64,000 bases of DNA from Nitrosospira briensis (GCF_900115125.1 NZ_FOVJ01000003.1:186001-250000), one strand, 5' to 3'; shown: positions 17,893-27,306, counted from the stretch's first letter. Numbers and translations: made by a program. Notes: a model not told the origin generated them from the letters alone.

Positions 17893-20109
17893 ATGAACGA
17901 TAAGCTACAAGGCCAAAGGTTCACGGTGGCTTCTTCCGATGCGGGCAGATGGGATGCCGTCTCCTGGCTGGAAGCTGTCGGGCCTATCTTTTCGCCCGGC
18001 GAAATTGAAATCCTGCGCCAGGCACTGAATTTTTCCCAACCGCTTTATGCCGACCTATCCCTGCCCACCGGCGAGCTGATCAGTGTGCATATACGGGGTG
18101 TCGCCTCGATCCTGGCATCGCTGCGGGTGGATTGCGATACGTTGGCAGCAGGCATCCTTTCTGCTACAGCGGACCATCTGGATGAATACGAAATAAAGCT
18201 GCAAGCTGCTTTCGGTCCCACCGTCGCTCACCTGGTGGAAGGAATGGCACGCATGGGCCGCATCAAAACGATGGGTGCGGGAGCTGTTGGCGATGTGACT
18301 GACCGTAGTTCTCAGGTCGAGGCACTGCGCAAAATGTTGCTGGCAATGGTGGAAGACATTCGCGTTGTCATCCTCGCGCTGGCCGATCGTTTGCAAACGA
18401 TGCGCTATGCCGTTGCGAGTGGCATTTCGGAAAGAACCGCGATTGCGCACGAGACCTTGGATGTATTCGCGCCACTGGCGAATCGCCTGGGGCTATGGCA
18501 AGTGAAGTGGGAACTGGAAGATTTTTCGTTTCGAATCCTGGAGCCTGAACGCTATAAAAAAATCGCAACATTGCTCGAGGATACGCGCCGCGTCCGGGAA
18601 CAGTATATTGCCCTGGTGGTGGATAAATTGCAGGGCGAGTTGCAGCGAACGGGAATCAAGGCAGAAGTTACAGGACGTCCAAAGCACATATACAGTATCC
18701 ACAAAAAAATGAAACGCAAGGGCGTGGACTTCAAGGAAATCCATGATGCGCGTGCGGTACGCATTCTTGTGAATGACGTAAAGGATTGCTATGCCGCCCT
18801 GGGCGTGGTGCATAACCTGTGGGTGCCGATACCGAGAGAGTTCGACGACTACATTGCGCGGCCCAAGGGCAATGATTACCGTTCGCTTCACACTGCCGTC
18901 CATGGTCCCGAAGGCAAGGTGATTGAGGTGCAAATCCGGACGCATGAAATGCATCGGCACTCGGAAATGGGCGTTGCCGCGCACTGGCGCTACAAAGAAG
19001 GGGCGAAACGCGATGCCAGGTATGAAGAAAAAATAGCCTGGCTAAGGCAGATTCTGGAATGGAAGGATGATGTAGCGGATGCAGGCGAACTAGCTGAGCA
19101 TTTCAAACTGGCGTTGTTCGAGGACTCCGTCTATGTGCTGACTCCGCAAGGCAGGGTAATAGCCTTACCGAAGGGCGCAACGCCGGTGGATTTTGCTTAC
19201 CACGTGCACAGCGATCTTGGCCACCGCTGCCGTGGTGCGAAAGTTGACGGCATCATGGTCCCGCTTGACTATACGCTGCGAAATGCGCAACGGGTGGAAA
19301 TCATTTCTGCCAAACAGGGCGGCCCAAGCCGCGATTGGCTCAATCCCGTATTGGGCTATCTAAAAAGTCCTCGTGCACGATCCAAGGTCAGGCAATGGTT
19401 TAGCAGCCAGGAACGCGAAGCGTCGCTGGCGCAAGGCCGGGCAATGGTGGAAAAGGAACTGCAGCGTCATGGCATGACGGCGATGAGCCTGGATAAATTG
19501 GCTGCTGAGTTCAAATTCCCAAAGCTCGACGCCTTCCTGATCGCTATGGCTCGGGGCGAGATCAACAGCCGCCAGCTAGGGGCGGTTTTGAGCGGCGAGA
19601 CGGAGCCTGCTGCGTCAGCTCCGCTAGCGCCGGAATTGCCGGCAGGTAGGAAAGCTGACTCGCAATCCGAGGGCGGCATACTTGTCGTCGGCGTCGACAA
19701 ATTGCTAACGGTATTGGCGAGGTGTTGCAAACCTGCCCCGCCGGACCCCATCATCGGTTTTGTTACACGCGGACGGGGTATTACGATACACCGCGAGGAG
19801 TGCGCCAACCTCTCCCGATTATCGGGAGAAAGCAGTGCGCGTCTCATCTCCGCGGAGTGGGATTTATCCAAGGGGGCACGTTATCCCGTTGATATCGAAA
19901 TCCAGGCGCAGGACAGACAGGGACTGCTGCGTGATGTTTCAAACATCTTGTCGCGCGAAAAAATCGATGTCGCTGCCACTCGGAGTCAAAGCCGGGACAC
20001 TACCGCAACCATGCAGTTCACGCTGAAAATTACCGATCTGGTACAGCTGCGGCGGGTTCTGGCGTTAATAGAGAGCGTGCCCGGAGTGGTATCGGCATTG
20101 CGAAAATGA
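17893..20109 (+). CDS. relA: (p)ppGpp synthetase RelA
   Basis: A 738-residue RelA/SpoT homologue. The N-terminal hydrolase region is degenerate: where active enzymes have the metal-binding His-Asp pair, this one reads GILSATADHLDE, so hydrolysis is unlikely. The synthetase domain is intact (GRPKHIYSIHKKMKRKG, IHDARAVRI, NDYRSLHTAV) and carries the acidic EFDD motif that marks RelA-type, synthesis-only enzymes, where bifunctional enzymes have a basic RFKD-type motif. A TGS domain (from about 412), a Cys-bearing LARCCKPAPPDPI segment and a C-terminal ACT domain complete it. It should respond to uncharged tRNA on ribosomes. A separate SpoT must supply hydrolysis. It lies 18 bases after comEC. 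Confidence 0.93.
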   Translation: MNDKLQGQRFTVASSDAGRWDAVSWLEAVGPIFSPGEIEILRQALNFSQPLYADLSLPTGELISVHIRGVASILASLRVDCDTLAAGILSATADHLDEYEIKLQAAFGPTVAHLVEGMARMGRIKTMGAGAVGDVTDRSSQVEALRKMLLAMVEDIRVVILALADRLQTMRYAVASGISERTAIAHETLDVFAPLANRLGLWQVKWELEDFSFRILEPERYKKIATLLEDTRRVREQYIALVVDKLQGELQRTGIKAEVTGRPKHIYSIHKKMKRKGVDFKEIHDARAVRILVNDVKDCYAALGVVHNLWVPIPREFDDYIARPKGNDYRSLHTAVHGPEGKVIEVQIRTHEMHRHSEMGVAAHWRYKEGAKRDARYEEKIAWLRQILEWKDDVADAGELAEHFKLALFEDSVYVLTPQGRVIALPKGATPVDFAYHVHSDLGHRCRGAKVDGIMVPLDYTLRNAQRVEIISAKQGGPSRDWLNPVLGYLKSPRARSKVRQWFSSQEREASLAQGRAMVEKELQRHGMTAMSLDKLAAEFKFPKLDAFLIAMARGEINSRQLGAVLSGETEPAASAPLAPELPAGRKADSQSEGGILVVGVDKLLTVLARCCKPAPPDPIIGFVTRGRGITIHREECANLSRLSGESSARLISAEWDLSKGARYPVDIEIQAQDRQGLLRDVSNILSREKIDVAATRSQSRDTTATMQFTLKITDLVQLRRVLALIESVPGVVSALRK

Positions 20110-20440
20110 GCTCTTGTGCGTGTACTTTATGGGCAAAAATGCAGTAGAGAGGGTACGACCACAAAGTAACCCTCGACATTTTCAGGTTGATACTTAAGCA
20201 CCTTTCTATTTCTTCGATTACTTTTTTTATTGAAGCGGTCCACTCAAATTGACATTTGAGAAGATTGGGCTATTCTTAATTCAGCAGGCTGATCTGCAAG
20301 CGGGAGGCGTGGGTATTTTTCATGCCTTCCGATAGTGTGGGCGCACACAGGTGCGTACAACCGGGACGGCTTTACGAGATAAAAAATTCGGGTTGCTTCT
20401 ACTTCTAGCCAAGGTGGCTGGCTTCAGTACAGGGGAAAGA
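20110..20440. other. Intergenic region before the heptose operon
   Basis: This 331-base gap is AT-richer than its flanks and holds no convincing gene. It contains a strong sigma-70-like promoter (listed separately) and, near 20145-20175, a weak inverted GAGGGT/ACCCTC pair after relA that lacks a T-run. The AGGGGAAAG ribosome site of the next gene closes it. Confidence 0.6.
20249..20276 (+). promoter_or_regulatory. Predicted sigma-70 promoter of the heptose operon
   Basis: A perfect TTGACA -35 box at 20249-20254 is followed after 16 bases by TATTCT (20271-20276), a 4/6 match to the -10 consensus. It lies about 165 bases upstream of the likely start of the GT-GmhA fusion gene and would drive the run of overlapping genes up to 27306. 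Confidence 0.5.
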
Positions 20441-22399
20441 ATGAAGAAGAGAATTGCCCTTATAAGCGAACACGCCTCACCGATAGCAGCCATTGGAGGC
20501 GCAGATACCGGCGGACAAAACATTGCGGTAGCCGAATTAGCACGGCATCTTGCAGCTTTAGGCTATGAAATCGACATCTTCACCCGCTGGGACGACCGGC
20601 GCCTGCCAAAAACCCTCAACTGGCGGGACGGCATACGCATCATTCATGTGGAAGCCGGTCCCGTAACATTTATTCCCAAAGAAAAGCTGCTCCCTTATAT
20701 GACGGCTTTTACAAAGGACATGCTGCGCTTTATTAAAGCGGAAAATAACCGCTACAAGCTTATTCATGCCCACTTCTTTATGTCTGCGCTGGTTGCGGCG
20801 GATATCAAGCAAAAGCTGGGTATTCCTTTCATCGTCACCTTTCACGCGCTGGCAAGAGTGCGCAGAATTCATCAGGGAAGGAATGACTGGTTCCCTGATG
20901 AAGGTTTTGCCATCGAAGAGCGGGTGGTAGCAGAGGCAGACCAGATCGTAGCCTTGTGCCCGCAGGATCGGGACGACCTGATCAACCTCTACCAAGCCGA
21001 TCCCGGAAAAATTACTGTTATTCCGAACGGCTTCCGGCCGGACGAGATTTATCCACTTGATAAGCTGTTCGTCCGGATGGCATTGAAACTTGATCCCAAG
21101 GAAAAAATTATCCTGCAACTCGGGCGCATGGTGCCGCGAAAAGGCGTCGATAACGTCATAAAGGCGCTTGGATATATGCGCAGCAAGCATAATTTCGAAG
21201 CCCGGCTGTTAATCGTGGGAGGCGAATCCGATGAGCCCGATCCCGGCATAACACCAGAAATTGGCCGTCTGCAGAAATTGGCCAAAGCGGAGGGCGTGAG
21301 TGACCTGGTGACGTTTGTCGGACGGCGTACCCGCGACATGCTGCACTATTACTACAGCGCAGCCGACGTATTTACGACTACTCCCTGGTATGAACCGTTC
21401 GGAATTACTCCGCTTGAATCCATGGCCTGCGGGACCCCGGTCATCGGGTCAAATGTCGGTGGGATCAAGTCTACCATTGTGGATGGCAAGACCGGCTTTC
21501 TCGTGCCCCCGAACGACCCTGTCCTGCTGGGCCGGCGCATCATTGAACTGCTAAGTAGTAACAAGCTGATGATGTACTTCAAGGAAAATGCTATTCGTCA
21601 TGTCAATGAAAGCTATACATGGATGAAGGCGACGCACCTGACGGCCAATATGTATGAGCGAATTGCCACTCAGAGTCCCTTGCGGGCCGAAGACGAGGAT
21701 GACTCTCTATCGTACATTGATGATTCCTTCGAGGCATTAATCGAAACTATTGAAAAGTCGAGGCGGAAAATCAGACTCGCGACCCTCGACTCGGCCCAGG
21801 CAATTTACCGCTCGCTTGCTCGCGGAGGAAAAGTTTTGGTTTGCGGTAATGGCGGCAGTGCGGCAGAAGCGCAACATTTTGCAGCCGAACTCGTCGGCCG
21901 GTTTGAGGCTACCGGACGCCGTGGTCTACCGGTGATGGCGCTGACCGCCGATACCGCATTTGTGACCGCCTGGGCCAATGATTTTACCTTTGAAGAGGTG
22001 TTCGCCAGGCAGGTTGAGGCGTACGGGCAACCCGGCGACGTTCTGGTCGTTATAAGCTCAAGTGGCCAGTCGCCCAACCTGCTCAAGGCAATCCGGGCGG
22101 CCCGTAAAAGAGAAATGTTTTGTATCGGCCTGCTCGGTAAAGAGGGAGGTGCCGCCGGCGAGTTGACTGATATCAACATCATCGTTCCTTCAAACGAGAC
22201 GTCACGCATTCAGGAGGTGCAGTTGCATGTTCTCCATGTGCTGAGCCACCTGATTGAGCAGCAAATCATGGCAGACGACCAGAATGTCATTCAGATAACG
22301 GAAGAATGGTCGATAAGTCAGTTCCAGATGGCCGGCCTGTCTGGGAAAACCGCTGATAAGAGGAAAATAAGGCATGAATCAACGAAGTGTGACCGGTAA
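20441..22399 (+). CDS. GT4 glycosyltransferase fused to a GmhA-type SIS isomerase
   Basis: The start at 20441 is chosen because the ATG has AGGGGAAAG just upstream and begins a normal GT4 N-terminus; a longer frame from 20351 is open but less likely. The result is 652 residues. Residues 1 to about 420 are a GT-B transferase: ADTGGQNIAVAELARHL near the start, LGRMVPRKGVDNVIKAL, and the donor-binding EX7E motif EPFGITPLE (Glu318 and Glu326). Residues about 435-640 form a SIS domain with GNGGSAAEAQHFAAELVG at about 469-486 and a late QEVQLHVLH segment, the metal-binding layout of sedoheptulose-7-phosphate isomerase GmhA. One polypeptide thus combines a sugar transferase with the first step of ADP-heptose synthesis. 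The next gene overlaps its end by 26 bases. Confidence 0.88.
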   Translation: MKKRIALISEHASPIAAIGGADTGGQNIAVAELARHLAALGYEIDIFTRWDDRRLPKTLNWRDGIRIIHVEAGPVTFIPKEKLLPYMTAFTKDMLRFIKAENNRYKLIHAHFFMSALVAADIKQKLGIPFIVTFHALARVRRIHQGRNDWFPDEGFAIEERVVAEADQIVALCPQDRDDLINLYQADPGKITVIPNGFRPDEIYPLDKLFVRMALKLDPKEKIILQLGRMVPRKGVDNVIKALGYMRSKHNFEARLLIVGGESDEPDPGITPEIGRLQKLAKAEGVSDLVTFVGRRTRDMLHYYYSAADVFTTTPWYEPFGITPLESMACGTPVIGSNVGGIKSTIVDGKTGFLVPPNDPVLLGRRIIELLSSNKLMMYFKENAIRHVNESYTWMKATHLTANMYERIATQSPLRAEDEDDSLSYIDDSFEALIETIEKSRRKIRLATLDSAQAIYRSLARGGKVLVCGNGGSAAEAQHFAAELVGRFEATGRRGLPVMALTADTAFVTAWANDFTFEEVFARQVEAYGQPGDVLVVISSSGQSPNLLKAIRAARKREMFCIGLLGKEGGAAGELTDINIIVPSNETSRIQEVQLHVLHVLSHLIEQQIMADDQNVIQITEEWSISQFQMAGLSGKTADKRKIRHESTKCDR

Positions 22400-23105
22400 A
22401 GTAATCATTGTTACCGGGGCAGGCCAGGGATTGGGGGAGGCTATTGCGAATACGCTGGGCGCAGCGGGGGCCATTGTCTGTGCTTGTGATATCAAGGAAG
22501 ATCACGTGAAAAACGTGGCCCATGCCATTAAGGACGCGGGCGGCGCCGCTTACTCCTATGTGCTCGACGTCCGTAGCGAGGATGATGTCAGGCAAACTGT
22601 GGACAACATCATGGCGGAACACGGACGAATTGATGTACTGATAAATAATGCCGGAACGGATGTAACGCTTTCCATTGAAGATATCAGTGTCGCTGATTGG
22701 AACCGCGTGTTGGATGTGAATCTACGCGGCCCTTTCCTGCTATCAAAAGCGGTTTATCCGCTCCTGAAGCATCGGGGCAAGGGTCATATCGTCAACATTA
22801 CCTCGACGGCGGCCAAGCGGGTCTGGACGGAGGCAACCGCCTACCATGCCAGCAAGTGGGGACTGCTTGGCTTTAGCCACGCCTTGCATGCGGAAGGCCG
22901 GCGGGACAACATAAAAGTCACCGCCGTGGTTGCCGGCGGGATGCGTACCCCCTTTATCATGGAACGGTTCCCCGATACCGATCCGAATGTTCTCCAGGAC
23001 CCCAAAAATGTGGCTGAAACGGTGCACTTTGTCCTGACGCAGCCGGACGAAACAGTGATTCCGGAGGTAATGGTGCTGCCAATGAGGGAGACGTCGTGGC
23101 CGTAG
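22374..23105 (+). CDS. SDR-family oxidoreductase
   Basis: A 243-residue classical short-chain dehydrogenase. TGAGQGLG (residues 15-22) binds the dinucleotide, LINNAG stabilises the sheet, and the catalytic Ser, Tyr and Lys lie in NITSTA and YHASK. It is sandwiched between the GmhA fusion and gmhB with overlaps at both ends. It is too short and of the wrong type to be the usual heptose epimerase HldD, which is an extended SDR of about 310-330 residues. It probably oxidises, reduces or epimerises a sugar intermediate of this operon, but the substrate is not known. Confidence 0.88.
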   Translation: MNQRSVTGKVIIVTGAGQGLGEAIANTLGAAGAIVCACDIKEDHVKNVAHAIKDAGGAAYSYVLDVRSEDDVRQTVDNIMAEHGRIDVLINNAGTDVTLSIEDISVADWNRVLDVNLRGPFLLSKAVYPLLKHRGKGHIVNITSTAAKRVWTEATAYHASKWGLLGFSHALHAEGRRDNIKVTAVVAGGMRTPFIMERFPDTDPNVLQDPKNVAETVHFVLTQPDETVIPEVMVLPMRETSWP

Positions 23106-23704
23106 AGCGGATAGAAGGGCGCAGGGCGGTCTTTATCGATAAGGATGGTACGCTTATTCACGATGTGCCGTACAACGTCGATCCGAAAAATGTCCGGCTT
23201 ACGATGGGTGCGGGCCGTGCGCTCTGGCGTATGAAAAATGCCGGTTATCAACTGATCGTCATTTCCAATCAATCCGGCGTCGCCAGAGGCTTGTTTGAAG
23301 AAAAACATCTCCTTCCGGTTAACCGGCGGATTCAGACATTGCTGGCACCTTACGGCGTAAAAATAGATGCCTTTTATTACTGTCCGCATGGGCCGGACGA
23401 CGACTGCGAATGCCGCAAACCAATGCCAGGAATGATTTTACGGGCAGCAAGGGACCATGGGTTCGATCCGCAAATCTCGTGGATGATCGGCGATATTTTG
23501 AATGATGTCGAAGCGGGCAATCGCGCTGGCTGCCGGACCATCCATATCGATAATGGCAATGAAACCGAATGGATAAGGAGTGCCTATCGACAACCTTTGT
23601 ATACAGTCAGGGATTTGACCGAAGCGGCGGACATCATTTGCCACGAAGCCGGCACCAGCGTCAGCGCCTGCGCGGTACGACCGGATGCCGTCTTTCACTG
23701 CTGA
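23096..23704 (+). CDS. gmhB: D-glycero-beta-D-manno-heptose-1,7-bisphosphate 7-phosphatase
   Basis: A 202-residue HAD-IIIA phosphatase, GTG start, overlapping the SDR stop by 10 bases. The nucleophile motif is DKDGT (Asp15 and Asp17). ISNQSG supplies motif II, and CRKPMPGM with the preceding Cys and His residues (CPH, CEC) gives the zinc-binding loop that marks GmhB. MIGDILNDVEAG is motif IV. It should remove the C7 phosphate made by the HldE kinase domain. The C-terminal 25 residues extend beyond the usual fold. Confidence 0.88.
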   Translation: MAVERIEGRRAVFIDKDGTLIHDVPYNVDPKNVRLTMGAGRALWRMKNAGYQLIVISNQSGVARGLFEEKHLLPVNRRIQTLLAPYGVKIDAFYYCPHGPDDDCECRKPMPGMILRAARDHGFDPQISWMIGDILNDVEAGNRAGCRTIHIDNGNETEWIRSAYRQPLYTVRDLTEAADIICHEAGTSVSACAVRPDAVFHC

Positions 23705-23786
23705 GTATCAGCCGCTCGCCCAGCCGCCCTCTCGAATCCGCTGATAGTTGCGCGTAATGTTAACGTCCGTCATGGAAGGAGACAGT

Positions 23787-25262
23787 ATGAATAGCGAGTA
23801 TCTTGCCACGATTAATCGTTTTAGCGGCTTGAATGTACTGGTGATTGGAGATGCAATGCTCGATGTTTACCTGGACGGATCGGCTAATCGTATTTGCAGG
23901 GAGGCTCCCGTTCCGATCGTCGATATCAAGGATGTCAAGGCAGTGCCGGGGGGGGCGGCCAATACGGCGGTGAATCTGGCTCAATTAGGGGCCGGGGTTC
24001 ATTATCTATCCGTCGTAGGGTGCGATCACGAGGCGGAGCTATTAAAAGAGGCTCTCGTTCGCCATGGACTCGACATTTCGCTGATTATATGCGACCAGAC
24101 CCGACGGACCCTAACCAAACAACGCGTGGCTGCCGGTAATCAACTGCTCGTGCGCTTTGACACCGGTACGACGGAAGCGATATGCGGCTTGCATGAGAAG
24201 CAGATGATAGCCACGTTGAAAGAAAAGTTTCATGAGGTCGATGCCGTCGTTGTCTCTGATTATGGCTATGGCATTGTGACAGACGAGATCATTGCCGTGC
24301 TTGGCGTCTTGCAGCGTAAAAAAGAGAATATTCTGGTGATTGATGCGAAGTCACTCGACAAATATAGCCGCGTTGGGGCCACGGTTGCGAAGCCGAATTA
24401 CCAGGAACTTGTTACGCTGCTTGCGATTACGGAGCCGGCAGTGATTGGTCACCGGTCCGAGCAGGTCAAACTCCATGGGCGGAGGCTGCTTGAAAAAACC
24501 GGTGCACGATATGTTGCGGCCACAATTGATATTGAAGGGGCGATGCTGTTCCAGCACGGCAGGGAGCCTTACCGCACGTTCTCGAAACCCGTCGAGAATA
24601 CCAGGGCAGCCGGAGCTGGTGACACCTATGTCGGCGCGCTTACGCTTGCGCTGGCCAGCGGCGCATCCATTGAAGTCGCAGGCGAGATTGCCAAGTCTGC
24701 TGCTGTAGTCATACTGCAAAAATCAGGCACCGCTACCTGCACGCAGAACGAACTGAGCCAATATTTTGGAAGTAGCAGCAAATATATTCACGACTGGCAG
24801 GAATTGAAGAGTCATGTTGATATTTTCAGAAAAGAAGGCAAGCGCATGGTGTTTACGAACGGTTGCTTCGACCTGCTTCACAGCGGACATGTTACTTATC
24901 TGGAGCAGGCGCGGGCACTGGGCGATATCCTGATTTTAGGCCTCAACTCCGATGCCAGCATTAAACGCCTGAAAGGGAGCAATCGGCCCATCAATAATCT
25001 GCACGAACGTATTCGCATACTGTCCGGGCTGGAGTCTGTGACGCTCATAACGTCGTTCGAGGAAGACACGCCGATAAGTCTTCTGGACGTCATTCGGCCA
25101 GATGTGTATGTGAAAGGCGGTGACTATACCCTCGACAATCTCCCTGAAGCCCCTGTTGTCCTGCGCTATGGCGGAAAAGTCGAGATCATGCCTTTTGTAC
25201 AGGATCGATCGACAACAAACATCATTACCAGGATTAAAAGCCTCGATAAACAAGTTGCGTAA
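23787..25262 (+). CDS. hldE: Bifunctional heptose-7-phosphate kinase / heptose-1-phosphate adenylyltransferase
   Basis: The start at 23787 has a strong GGAAGGAG site; an upstream in-frame ATG at 23748 is less likely. The protein is 491 residues. The N-terminal half is a PfkB-type sugar kinase with GGAANTAVNLAQLG and the catalytic GAGDT motif (about 276-280, Asp279). The C-terminal half is a nucleotidyltransferase: TNGCFDLLHSGHVTYLEQA contains the HxGH motif at 365-368. Together with GmhA and GmhB this yields ADP-D-glycero-beta-D-manno-heptose. An 82-base spacer separates it from gmhB. Confidence 0.93.
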   Translation: MNSEYLATINRFSGLNVLVIGDAMLDVYLDGSANRICREAPVPIVDIKDVKAVPGGAANTAVNLAQLGAGVHYLSVVGCDHEAELLKEALVRHGLDISLIICDQTRRTLTKQRVAAGNQLLVRFDTGTTEAICGLHEKQMIATLKEKFHEVDAVVVSDYGYGIVTDEIIAVLGVLQRKKENILVIDAKSLDKYSRVGATVAKPNYQELVTLLAITEPAVIGHRSEQVKLHGRRLLEKTGARYVAATIDIEGAMLFQHGREPYRTFSKPVENTRAAGAGDTYVGALTLALASGASIEVAGEIAKSAAVVILQKSGTATCTQNELSQYFGSSSKYIHDWQELKSHVDIFRKEGKRMVFTNGCFDLLHSGHVTYLEQARALGDILILGLNSDASIKRLKGSNRPINNLHERIRILSGLESVTLITSFEEDTPISLLDVIRPDVYVKGGDYTLDNLPEAPVVLRYGGKVEIMPFVQDRSTTNIITRIKSLDKQVA

Positions 25263-25276
25263 TCAGGAAACAAGCA

Positions 25277-26503
25277 ATGTTCTCTGAGGCCTGGAAAAGC
25301 TGCAAGAATATACTCTGTATCCGGCTGGACAACATGGGTGACGTGCTGATGAGTCAGCCGGCTATCCGGGCGCTTAAAGAAGGAATTCAAGGCAGGAAAG
25401 CAACTCTGCTGACATCGGGCGCGGGGTCATCGATCGCTCCGTTTATTCCGGAAGTGGATGAAACCATCACGTTTGATGTTCCCTGGGTAAAGACGAATGA
25501 AATCAGGGGAGAGCAACAGTTACTGGCCCTGGCGAATGAGTTGAGAAGCCGGGAATTCGACGCAGCCGTAATCTTCACAGTTTACAGTCAGAACCCGCTA
25601 CCAGCCGCCATGCTGTGCTACCTGGCAGGCATCAGGAAAGTTCTAGGTTACTGCCGTGAAAATCCCTACCAGCTTATCGCCCAGTGGGTGCCCGATAAAG
25701 AACCTCTCGATTATGTAATCCACGAAGTTGAACGGCAACTTCGGCTGGTCGGCATGGCCGGAGCGAAGACCTCGAATACAAAGCTTTTGCTGGAGATCCC
25801 AAAGGAGGGCCGGCAAAACGTATCGGACAAAATATCGGACTTGTTAGTCTCCTCTGGCATTCGCGCGGATGAGCCCTGGCTGGTGCTGCACGCAGGGGTC
25901 AGTGAGGAGAAGCGGCTTTATCCAGCCAGCGATTACATAAGCGCTTGCCGGTCGCTCATCAAACAAGGCTACAGGATCGTACTCACCGGAAGTGGCAGTG
26001 AGCGAGATTACGTGGGCGAAATTTCGCGCCAGCTCGGCGGTGTTGCCATGAATGCCGCAGGCGAGCTATCCATTGCGGAACTGATTGCGCTGATTGCCGC
26101 GGCCCCGGTTTTAGTCTCGAATAATACAGGGCCGGTTCATATCGCTGCCGCCGTAGGGACACCAGTCGTCGTGCTCTACGCCATGACGAACCCTCAGCAC
26201 ACACCCTGGCAGGTGGCAAATCAAGTGCTTTATTTTGAGGTACCGTCAAAGCTGCGGACAAAAAACCGGCTGCTTCAGTCTTTTCATGGACCCTCAACCC
26301 CGAGGGCTTCCCCGGAGGGGATTGTGGCCGCTGTAACCGAGCTTGTTTCCCTGTCAGGAAAGCACCTATCTGGCGCCACGCGCTTGACGTGGAGCGCAGC
26401 CGCAGGCAACCGCGTCATGCCGTCCATCCCATCGGGTAGCGGGTTCTCCGGGTTTGACGAATACAATATTTGCTCCCGACATCAACATGAAAACGTTAAA
26501 TGA
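25277..26503 (+). CDS. GT9 family glycosyltransferase (heptosyltransferase-like)
   Basis: A 408-residue GT-B enzyme of the ADP-heptose:LPS heptosyltransferase family. ICIRLDNMGDVLMSQPAIRAL is the family start, VLHAGVSEEKRLYPASDYI opens the donor half, and VSNNTGPVHIAAAVGTPVVVLYA is the conserved ADP-heptose-binding segment. It follows hldE by 14 bases and overlaps the next gene by ATGA, so it most likely uses the ADP-heptose made by this operon. It has an unusual 50-residue C-terminal tail rich in Ser and Gly. Confidence 0.88.
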   Translation: MFSEAWKSCKNILCIRLDNMGDVLMSQPAIRALKEGIQGRKATLLTSGAGSSIAPFIPEVDETITFDVPWVKTNEIRGEQQLLALANELRSREFDAAVIFTVYSQNPLPAAMLCYLAGIRKVLGYCRENPYQLIAQWVPDKEPLDYVIHEVERQLRLVGMAGAKTSNTKLLLEIPKEGRQNVSDKISDLLVSSGIRADEPWLVLHAGVSEEKRLYPASDYISACRSLIKQGYRIVLTGSGSERDYVGEISRQLGGVAMNAAGELSIAELIALIAAAPVLVSNNTGPVHIAAAVGTPVVVLYAMTNPQHTPWQVANQVLYFEVPSKLRTKNRLLQSFHGPSTPRASPEGIVAAVTELVSLSGKHLSGATRLTWSAAAGNRVMPSIPSGSGFSGFDEYNICSRHQHENVK

Positions 26504-27306
26504 TGCGCACAGAAATTACTGTACTCATTCCCTCATATAATCGGCCCAGCGCACTTGCGGTCACACTGACAGGGCTTTGTTTTCAGCACTGCCCGGATTT
26601 CTCTGTCATTATTTCCGACCAGAGCGATGCGTCTGTTTATCTCGATGCTTCAGTCCAGACCGCTATTCGCTTGCTGGAAAAAAAAGGGCATCAGGTGCAG
26701 CAACTGACCAACTCGCCGCCCCGCGGCCTGGCACAGCAGCGTCAATTTTTACTGGACCTTGTAGAGTCCCGGTACTGCCTATATCTTGATGATGACGTTT
26801 TGCTGGAGCCTTTTGTTATCCAGAATATGCTGCGGGCGCAAAGAGAGGAGGAGATTGGATTTGTAGGGCAAGCAGTCATAGGACTTTCATACCGGAATGA
26901 TTACCGGCCCGAGCAGCAGGCGATCGAGCTATGGGAGGGGCCGGTAGAGCCGGAGCTTGTTACTCCGCTGGATATCAGTTGGCAGCGCCACGCCCTCCAT
27001 AATGCAGCCAATATTCTTCATATCCAGGAAAGGCTACAGCTCGCCCCCGACGCACAAAAAAAATACAAGGTTGCCTGGGTTGGGGGCTGCGTGCTGTACG
27101 ACGCTCAAAAGCTGCGAGAAACGGGCGGTTTTAAATTCTGGAAGGAAGTACCGATGGAGCATGCTGGCGAAGACGTCCTTGCACAGCTGAGAGTCATGAA
27201 GCGCTACGGTGGGTGCGGCCTTATCCCATCGGGAGCCTATCACCAGGAAGTGCCAACCACGGTAACAAACAGAAAATTCGATATTCCGAAAGAGTTGGCG
27301 TTATGA
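26500..27306 (+). CDS. GT2 family glycosyltransferase
   Basis: A 268-residue GT-A transferase. It opens with TVLIPSYNRPSALAVTL, carries the metal- and nucleotide-binding YLDDDVLL motif near residue 95, and has a WVGGCVLYDAQKLRETGGF loop before EHAGEDV, the usual acceptor and catalytic-base region. It has no membrane segment. It starts within the stop of the GT9 gene (ATGA) and is the last gene of the heptose operon. The sugar donor and acceptor are unknown. Confidence 0.85.
   Translation: MMRTEITVLIPSYNRPSALAVTLTGLCFQHCPDFSVIISDQSDASVYLDASVQTAIRLLEKKGHQVQQLTNSPPRGLAQQRQFLLDLVESRYCLYLDDDVLLEPFVIQNMLRAQREEEIGFVGQAVIGLSYRNDYRPEQQAIELWEGPVEPELVTPLDISWQRHALHNAANILHIQERLQLAPDAQKKYKVAWVGGCVLYDAQKLRETGGFKFWKEVPMEHAGEDVLAQLRVMKRYGGCGLIPSGAYHQEVPTTVTNRKFDIPKELAL

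Noticed and set aside
20140-20180. GAGGGT/ACCCTC inverted pair after relA
   Set aside because: Six-base stem, 14-base loop and no T-run; not enough for a terminator.
20351-20440. Thirty extra N-terminal residues of the GT-GmhA fusion
   Set aside because: Hydrophobic but without family similarity, and the ATG at 20441 has a strong ribosome site and starts the GT4 fold.
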